Source: Oscillospiraceae bacterium
GTDB lineage: Bacteria > Bacillota > Clostridia > Oscillospirales > Acutalibacteraceae
Assembly (NCBI GenBank): GCA_029004655.1
Contig: JAQVYP010000028.1
Span: forward strand, 1 to 14,965
DNA length: 14,965 nucleotides
Direction of reading: 5' to 3'
The stretch's first letter is position 1. Each line of letters opens with the position of its first letter. Below, piece after piece: positions 11,817-14,965 of the stretch. The notes under the pieces were generated by a model. The model saw nothing but the letters and a program-made list of their open reading frames with translations. It was not told the origin of the DNA and searched no databases. The translations under genes and the position numbers were made by a program.

Positions 11817-12443
11817 ATGAAACTAGAAAAAACAATTGGCGACGAAGTAGGATCTTTTGTTGATGCTCTACTTTTACAACGTAACATTCCGCAACAATTA
11901 CCAGTACCTGAGTTCTTTTTGCGCAATAGTGTCGATTATGCAAATCAGTTTATTAAACAAGTGTTTATTCGCATGGATCCGGCAATTACCGAAAAAAACT
12001 ATGTGCACATCCCTGAGTACAACTCTTTGGCTAGCTATCTAATTAACACAAAAAATAAAGGCTTGCTACTAATTGGCGAATGCGGAACCGGCAAGAGTAA
12101 TATTCTGAAAAACATTATCCCAATGGTTTATCGCATGCGAGATAAAATTGTTTTTCCTGTTTCGTGCTACGATATTCATAAAATTGATGTATATGAGACC
12201 GCCAGGCGTCGCAGACATTTACTACTCGATGAGATTGGTGTCGAAACAAATATTAACGATTATGGCGAAAAGTTTAACCCTGTAGAGCGCCTGATCAACA
12301 TCTCCGAAGATGAAAATAAAGCCCTGTTTGCAACCACAAATTTAAGTTTGCAAGAGTTGGCAGAAAGATACGGTAAGAGAGCATACGACCGCATTAGTAA
12401 AAGGTGTGCAGTAATTGAATTTAAAACAAAAAGTTTAAGGTAA
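11817..12443 (+). CDS. DnaC/IstB-like AAA+ ATPase, helicase loader
   Basis: A 208-residue AAA+ protein. Walker A is GECGTGKS (87-94); Walker B is HLLLDE (134-139); sensor 1 is the Asn in FATTNLS (171-177); and the C-terminal box with the DnaC-type arginines is YGKRAYDRISKRC (185-197). N-terminal residues 1-75 would contact the host DnaB helicase. Lack of its own helicase, primase or polymerase implies that the element recruits the host replisome. The neighbouring winged-helix protein would supply origin specificity, as in the O/P or DnaD/DnaC-type pairs of phages. An IstB transposition helper is excluded by context (no transposase). Its stop overlaps the next start (TAATG). Confidence 0.83.
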   Translation: MKLEKTIGDEVGSFVDALLLQRNIPQQLPVPEFFLRNSVDYANQFIKQVFIRMDPAITEKNYVHIPEYNSLASYLINTKNKGLLLIGECGTGKSNILKNIIPMVYRMRDKIVFPVSCYDIHKIDVYETARRRRHLLLDEIGVETNINDYGEKFNPVERLINISEDENKALFATTNLSLQELAERYGKRAYDRISKRCAVIEFKTKSLR

Positions 12444-12757
12444 TGAAAGAAAAGTTAAAAAGCATTTGGCTTAAAATTATCGGCAAAAAAGAACCGGAAA
12501 CCAGAGGACCGGAAAAGTCTGAGGAGATATTTCAATCTCTTGAGTTAGGAATGAGGCATTTAATTACATCAAAAGAACTGCTTAAGGCGCGCGGTATTAC
12601 TATTATGGTTTATTATCGTGGCCAGTATCTAAAAAATGCTAAAGTAGCATTTATTAAAGCTTTGCGCAAAATGGCAGATGACGCCCGGGAGGTTGAGGAG
12701 TTTGACGAAGCTAAATTTTATGAAGAGAAAATTAAAATTGTAAAATCAAAATTGTAA
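12443..12757 (+). CDS. Unknown charged protein
   Basis: A 104-residue basic and acidic protein beginning with an amphipathic helix (KEKLKSIWLKIIGKK), then a Pro/Glu segment, a strand (GITIMVYYRG) and a C-terminal helix pair (NAKVAFIKALRKMADDAREV then EEFDEAKFYEEKIKIVK). No family recognised. The N-terminal helix could associate with membrane. It overlaps the helicase loader's stop by one base (TAATG), placing it in the replication operon. Confidence 0.65.
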   Translation: MKEKLKSIWLKIIGKKEPETRGPEKSEEIFQSLELGMRHLITSKELLKARGITIMVYYRGQYLKNAKVAFIKALRKMADDAREVEEFDEAKFYEEKIKIVKSKL

Positions 12758-12776
12758 AATCAAAAAAAAAGAAATT

Positions 12777-13277
12777 ATGGAAAATGTTTTTAACACAAAT
12801 CAATTTTCAACAAAACTAAGCGACCAGGATCAACAGGCGCTAAATGAGGCAATTTTTAAAATTAACCCCGATTTTGTTGGTACAAAAACAGATGCTTTTA
12901 AAGCAATTTTAAGCGATTATTTAAAATGCAAAAGCGAAACGGATAAATTAAAATCTGACATTGAGCAGCTTAGCGAAAACTATAACATTACCGTTAGTGA
13001 ATTTGGCGAAAAATTAGAGCTTGTTGCTAAGGAGCTCGAAGAGCGCAAGAAATTTATTGAGGAAATGGAAAGCCCGGCGGATAATATCGGCTTTAGTGAC
13101 GAGGATTTAAAGCGCTATAAGATTTTGGCTTATTTGGCTGTTAAAGAAAAATTTATTGAGGAAAACTCAATCCCGGAACTAGTTAATAAAATATTAACTC
13201 ACTATCAGAGTCAGGGGTATTTTTTACCGGAACCGGAGGAGTTAGAGGCTGCAAAAAAAGAACTAGGTTTAATTTAA
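12777..13277 (+). CDS. Unknown coiled-coil protein
   Basis: A 166-residue soluble protein. Residues about 55-105 form a long charged helix with coiled-coil character (KSETDKLKSDIEQLSENY then EFGEKLELVAKELEERKKFI). A folded segment precedes it (FNTNQFSTKLSDQDQQALNE then FKINPDFVGTKTDAFKAIL) and a helical C-terminal part follows (FSDEDLKRYKILAYLAVKEK). No family recognised. It could be an assembly or scaffold-type factor or a DNA-associated protein. It follows the previous gene after 19 bases, within the same operon. Confidence 0.7.
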   Translation: MENVFNTNQFSTKLSDQDQQALNEAIFKINPDFVGTKTDAFKAILSDYLKCKSETDKLKSDIEQLSENYNITVSEFGEKLELVAKELEERKKFIEEMESPADNIGFSDEDLKRYKILAYLAVKEKFIEENSIPELVNKILTHYQSQGYFLPEPEELEAAKKELGLI

Positions 13278-13290
13278 TGCTATAAATGCT

Positions 13291-13548
13291 ATGGAAGAAA
13301 AAATTACAGTAAACAAGGCAGAGCTTAAAAAAACATTAGAGTTAAGCGAACGCAGGCGAATAGCATTAGAAAAAGCTTACAATGTTATTAGTGTTGTTAT
13401 TGGTCCTGATGGGATCCCCGAACGGAAATATAAACTAATTTCTAAGGTTACAAAAATCATTCAGAATTCTGAAAAATACGAAAGTGTATTAAATACGATT
13501 GATGATGATTTTTTAACAGAGGTTCAAGAACTAGTAAAGGAGGGTTAA
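13291..13548 (+). CDS. Unknown small helical protein
   Basis: An 85-residue protein, mostly helix: VNKAELKKTLELSERRRIAL and KAYNVISVVIG, a Pro/Gly turn (PDGIPE), then a charged C-terminal helix. No family recognised. It starts 13 bases after the previous stop and ends 3 bases before the next gene, between the coiled-coil protein and the two genes that end with the packaging ATPase. Confidence 0.65.
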   Translation: MEEKITVNKAELKKTLELSERRRIALEKAYNVISVVIGPDGIPERKYKLISKVTKIIQNSEKYESVLNTIDDDFLTEVQELVKEG

Positions 13549-13551
13549 ATT

Positions 13552-14223
13552 ATGAAAGTACCAATATTTGCCGATGCAATTGAGGATAGCTCTTTATCTG
13601 AGCTGCTTAATGAAGTTAAAAGCGAAAACAATTACAAATCTTTTGATCAAGCAAGAGAACGGGTTATTCCGGAGGGGTTTGATAAAGAGATGATAGCAGA
13701 GGAAGAAAAAACCGAAAGTTTGCCGGAAAAGGTTGAGGAAAAGCCTTTGGTTAAAAAACCATTTATGCCGTATAATGAACAGGCAGAAATGCTTGTTACT
13801 GCTTTAGACTCTGTGCAACAATTATCTTTGCCGGCTTTAGCTAAAAAAATGAGTTTTACTACTGAGGAAAAAAGAGAACTCAAGAGAATAAGGCGCAAGC
13901 GCAAAATAGACAAAAACGACTTGACTGGAGAAGAAAAGCTTTTGTTTGAAAAATGGGTCATGATCAAAGATTTTGAAGAAGAGTTGCCTTTTACTCAAAA
14001 AGAAATTAAGTTTCTTAGCGATCCTTTGGCGCGCATGTTAGAGCAGTCGCAAGCAGAAATGAAACCGGGCATGGCTTTAATGGTTGCAGCTGCGACTGTT
14101 AGCTTGCCCCGTGTCGCCATGTTATTTGCATTAAAGAGCGATCTATCCGAATTAGAAGTAAAACCAGTAAAAAAAATTGAAGATGGCAAACAAAATAATA
14201 CTGATAGCGGGGCAGCGAAATAG
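13552..14223 (+). CDS. Unknown protein with C-terminal hydrophobic segment, overlaps the packaging ATPase
   Basis: A 223-residue protein in three parts: an acidic N-terminus (1-70, E/K-rich), a basic patch (EKRELKRIRRKRKIDKND, about 106-123), and a hydrophobic region (172-194, GMALMVAAATVSLPRVAMLFAL) flanked by polar sequence. The last could be one membrane helix, although the Pro and Arg inside make it marginal. No family recognised. Its last 41 bases overlap the ATPase gene in another frame, so the two are co-translated and may work together, for example as a membrane or portal partner of the motor. That role is inferred from position and topology only. Confidence 0.68.
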   Translation: MKVPIFADAIEDSSLSELLNEVKSENNYKSFDQARERVIPEGFDKEMIAEEEKTESLPEKVEEKPLVKKPFMPYNEQAEMLVTALDSVQQLSLPALAKKMSFTTEEKRELKRIRRKRKIDKNDLTGEEKLLFEKWVMIKDFEEELPFTQKEIKFLSDPLARMLEQSQAEMKPGMALMVAAATVSLPRVAMLFALKSDLSELEVKPVKKIEDGKQNNTDSGAAK

Positions 14224-14785
14224 CGGTAAAACTAATAGTGGTAAGGCGTTAATAAATGCTTATTACGATGCGCATGGCGAAACCAATAGGATTTTAATTG
14301 TCGATACTGTTGATCACGAACAGTATCGACATGTGCAGGCAATAGAACCGCATTTTATTAAGGCCTGGAAAAGCAAAACCGGAGTTTATAGATGTTTCTC
14401 CTCTCCGCCCCCTGGTGCCGATACTGATTGGCATTTGCAAATTGTAACAGGTAAAGATGAGAGCGGAATACTCTACTTTAACAACGGTTTGTTTGTGATA
14501 GAGGATGCAACAAAGTTAACAGAGGACAGGTTACAACCATATTTACGCAATTTTTTGGCAGACACAAAGCAATTTAATGTAGATGTTATATTTATGTTTC
14601 ATGGTTTTGGATTTGTGCCACGTCGTTTATGGAAACTTGCCGATGTTGTTGTAATTCATAAGACTGTGGAGAATTTTAATCAGATAAAAGGCAATATTCC
14701 GGCACCCGGTTTAATTGAGCCTGCATTTATAACTGTGCAAAATCACCCAAATAGATACTATTCACAAACCGTTAAACTAACCTAA
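14183..14785 (+). CDS. P-loop ATPase, candidate genome-packaging ATPase (FtsK/HerA-like)
   Basis: A 200-residue P-loop ATPase. Walker A is GQRNSGKT (10-17), a strand with Asp41 (LIVDT) follows, Walker B is GLFVIEDA (102-109), and a late motif DVIFMFHGFGFVPRRLWKLA then DVVVIHKT (134-161) matches the sensor and arginine region of small FtsK/HerA-superfamily packaging motors such as PRD1 P9, and also of Zot-like ATPases. Its size fits such motors. I chose the ATG at 14183; an upstream TTG at 14177 is in frame but unnecessary. With no terminase in the window, it is the best candidate for pumping DNA into the capsid, and suggests a dsDNA genome. A perfect inverted repeat lies inside the gene (14300-14330). 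Confidence 0.76.
   Translation: MANKIILIAGQRNSGKTNSGKALINAYYDAHGETNRILIVDTVDHEQYRHVQAIEPHFIKAWKSKTGVYRCFSSPPPGADTDWHLQIVTGKDESGILYFNNGLFVIEDATKLTEDRLQPYLRNFLADTKQFNVDVIFMFHGFGFVPRRLWKLADVVVIHKTVENFNQIKGNIPAPGLIEPAFITVQNHPNRYYSQTVKLT
14300..14330. repeat. Perfect 12-bp inverted repeat inside the packaging ATPase gene
   Basis: GTCGATACTGTT (14300-14311) and AACAGTATCGAC (14319-14330) are exact inverted repeats around a 7-base GATCACG loop, within codons for residues about 39-50 of the ATPase. No protein constraint requires this. It could be a binding or resolution site, an mRNA hairpin, or a packaging signal. The function is unknown. Confidence 0.7.
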
Positions 14786-14787
14786 CC

Positions 14788-14964
14788 ATGGCAGAATTAA
14801 AATGTTACAATTTAAAAAGCCTTGCCGGGCTTTATGGCGTTGACGTTCGCACGCTCAAAAGCATGCTTAAGGAGAAAAAAATTAGTGTTAAACCTGTTGG
14901 TAATATTTACACGGTTAAAGATGTAGAAAAAATCTTTGATGTGTTGGGAATGCCGGCAAAATAA
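14788..14964 (+). CDS. 58-residue HTH DNA-binding protein at the window end
   Basis: A short frame 2 bases after the ATPase stop that ends one base before the window does. Residues 8-57 follow the MerR/excisionase small HTH pattern: NLKSLAGLYGVDVRTLKSML, then KEKKISVKPVGNIYTV and KDVEKIFDVLG. It resembles the HTH domain of the excisionase-like protein encoded at 10780, at reduced length. Possible roles are a transcription switch for late genes or a second recombination directionality factor. It lacks any other domain. The annotation assumes the frame really ends here, as its TAA is inside the window. Confidence 0.65.
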   Translation: MAELKCYNLKSLAGLYGVDVRTLKSMLKEKKISVKPVGNIYTVKDVEKIFDVLGMPAK

Positions 14965-14965
14965 A

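Noticed and set aside
11817..12443. IstB transposition helper
   Set aside because: No IstA transposase or terminal repeats nearby; a winged-helix replication protein is encoded just upstream, so a helicase loader is more likely.
14177..14182. TTG start for the packaging ATPase
   Set aside because: An ATG six bases later gives the standard beginning just before the P-loop.
13647..14189. Minus-strand frames opposite the 223-aa protein
   Set aside because: Ser/Leu-rich antisense shadows without motif or promoter, covered by a well-spaced + strand gene.
1..14965. Integrative conjugative element or tailed prophage
   Set aside because: No relaxase, VirB/Tra genes, terminase, portal or tail genes are seen, while virion-type and lysis genes are present.

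Overview
The window is visibly AT-rich. It carries promoters of the Bacteroidota type (TTTG, about 20 bases, TAnnTTTG), start codons without Shine-Dalgarno sites, and a Bacteroidota-style tyrosine integrase. I read it as most of a temperate, tailless, probably membrane-containing phage integrated beside a tRNA 3' end in a Bacteroidota chromosome, or a closely related virus-like element. There is no terminase, portal, tail, DNA polymerase or HUH Rep gene. Only the left end is recognisable; the right attachment site is not in the window.

Left arm (1-7094). A tRNA-like 3' end is followed by a promoter and a tyrosine integrase on the + strand. Convergent with it, and overlapping its 3' end, is a compact minus-strand operon of 13 genes that reads from about 7130 down to 1245. 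In transcription order: a single-TM protein; a 340-aa candidate major capsid protein; a strong intercistronic hairpin; a tail-anchored HExxH metallopeptidase; a tail-anchored 121-aa protein; an annexin-like-motif membrane protein; a 41-aa membrane peptide; a membrane-anchored peptidoglycan-binding protein; a 63-aa tail-anchored protein; a 45-aa Lys-rich protein; and a membrane-anchored M23 endopeptidase. The operon ends in a lysis cassette: candidate holin, signal-anchored amidase endolysin and candidate unimolecular spanin. Nearly every product has one transmembrane helix, as expected for a virion with an internal lipid membrane.

Middle (7095-10394). This holds the divergent control region; a Panacea-domain (DUF4065) antitoxin-like gene with a partner; an iteron-like array of eight AACGAATA boxes beside an AT-rich tract; a PIN-domain toxin with a 47-aa mini-antitoxin; and a minus-strand lysogeny-type operon (Cro/CI-like HTH repressor, an unknown gene, a GIY-YIG-like protein). 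The repressor diverges from the right operon across a region with nested palindromes.

Right arm (10395-14965). A tightly overlapping + strand operon starts at a near-consensus promoter. It encodes an unknown protein, an excisionase-like HTH protein, a winged-helix replisome-organiser-like protein, an unknown, a DnaC-like helicase loader, four unknowns, a small P-loop ATPase resembling the FtsK/HerA-like packaging ATPases of tailless phages, and a 58-aa HTH protein at the window edge.

Working model (inference): the integrase and repressor maintain lysogeny. The right operon replicates the DNA, with the repeat array as a possible origin, and provides the packaging motor. The left operon makes a capsid, membrane proteins and lysis enzymes. 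Two toxin-antitoxin-like modules may stabilise or defend the prophage.
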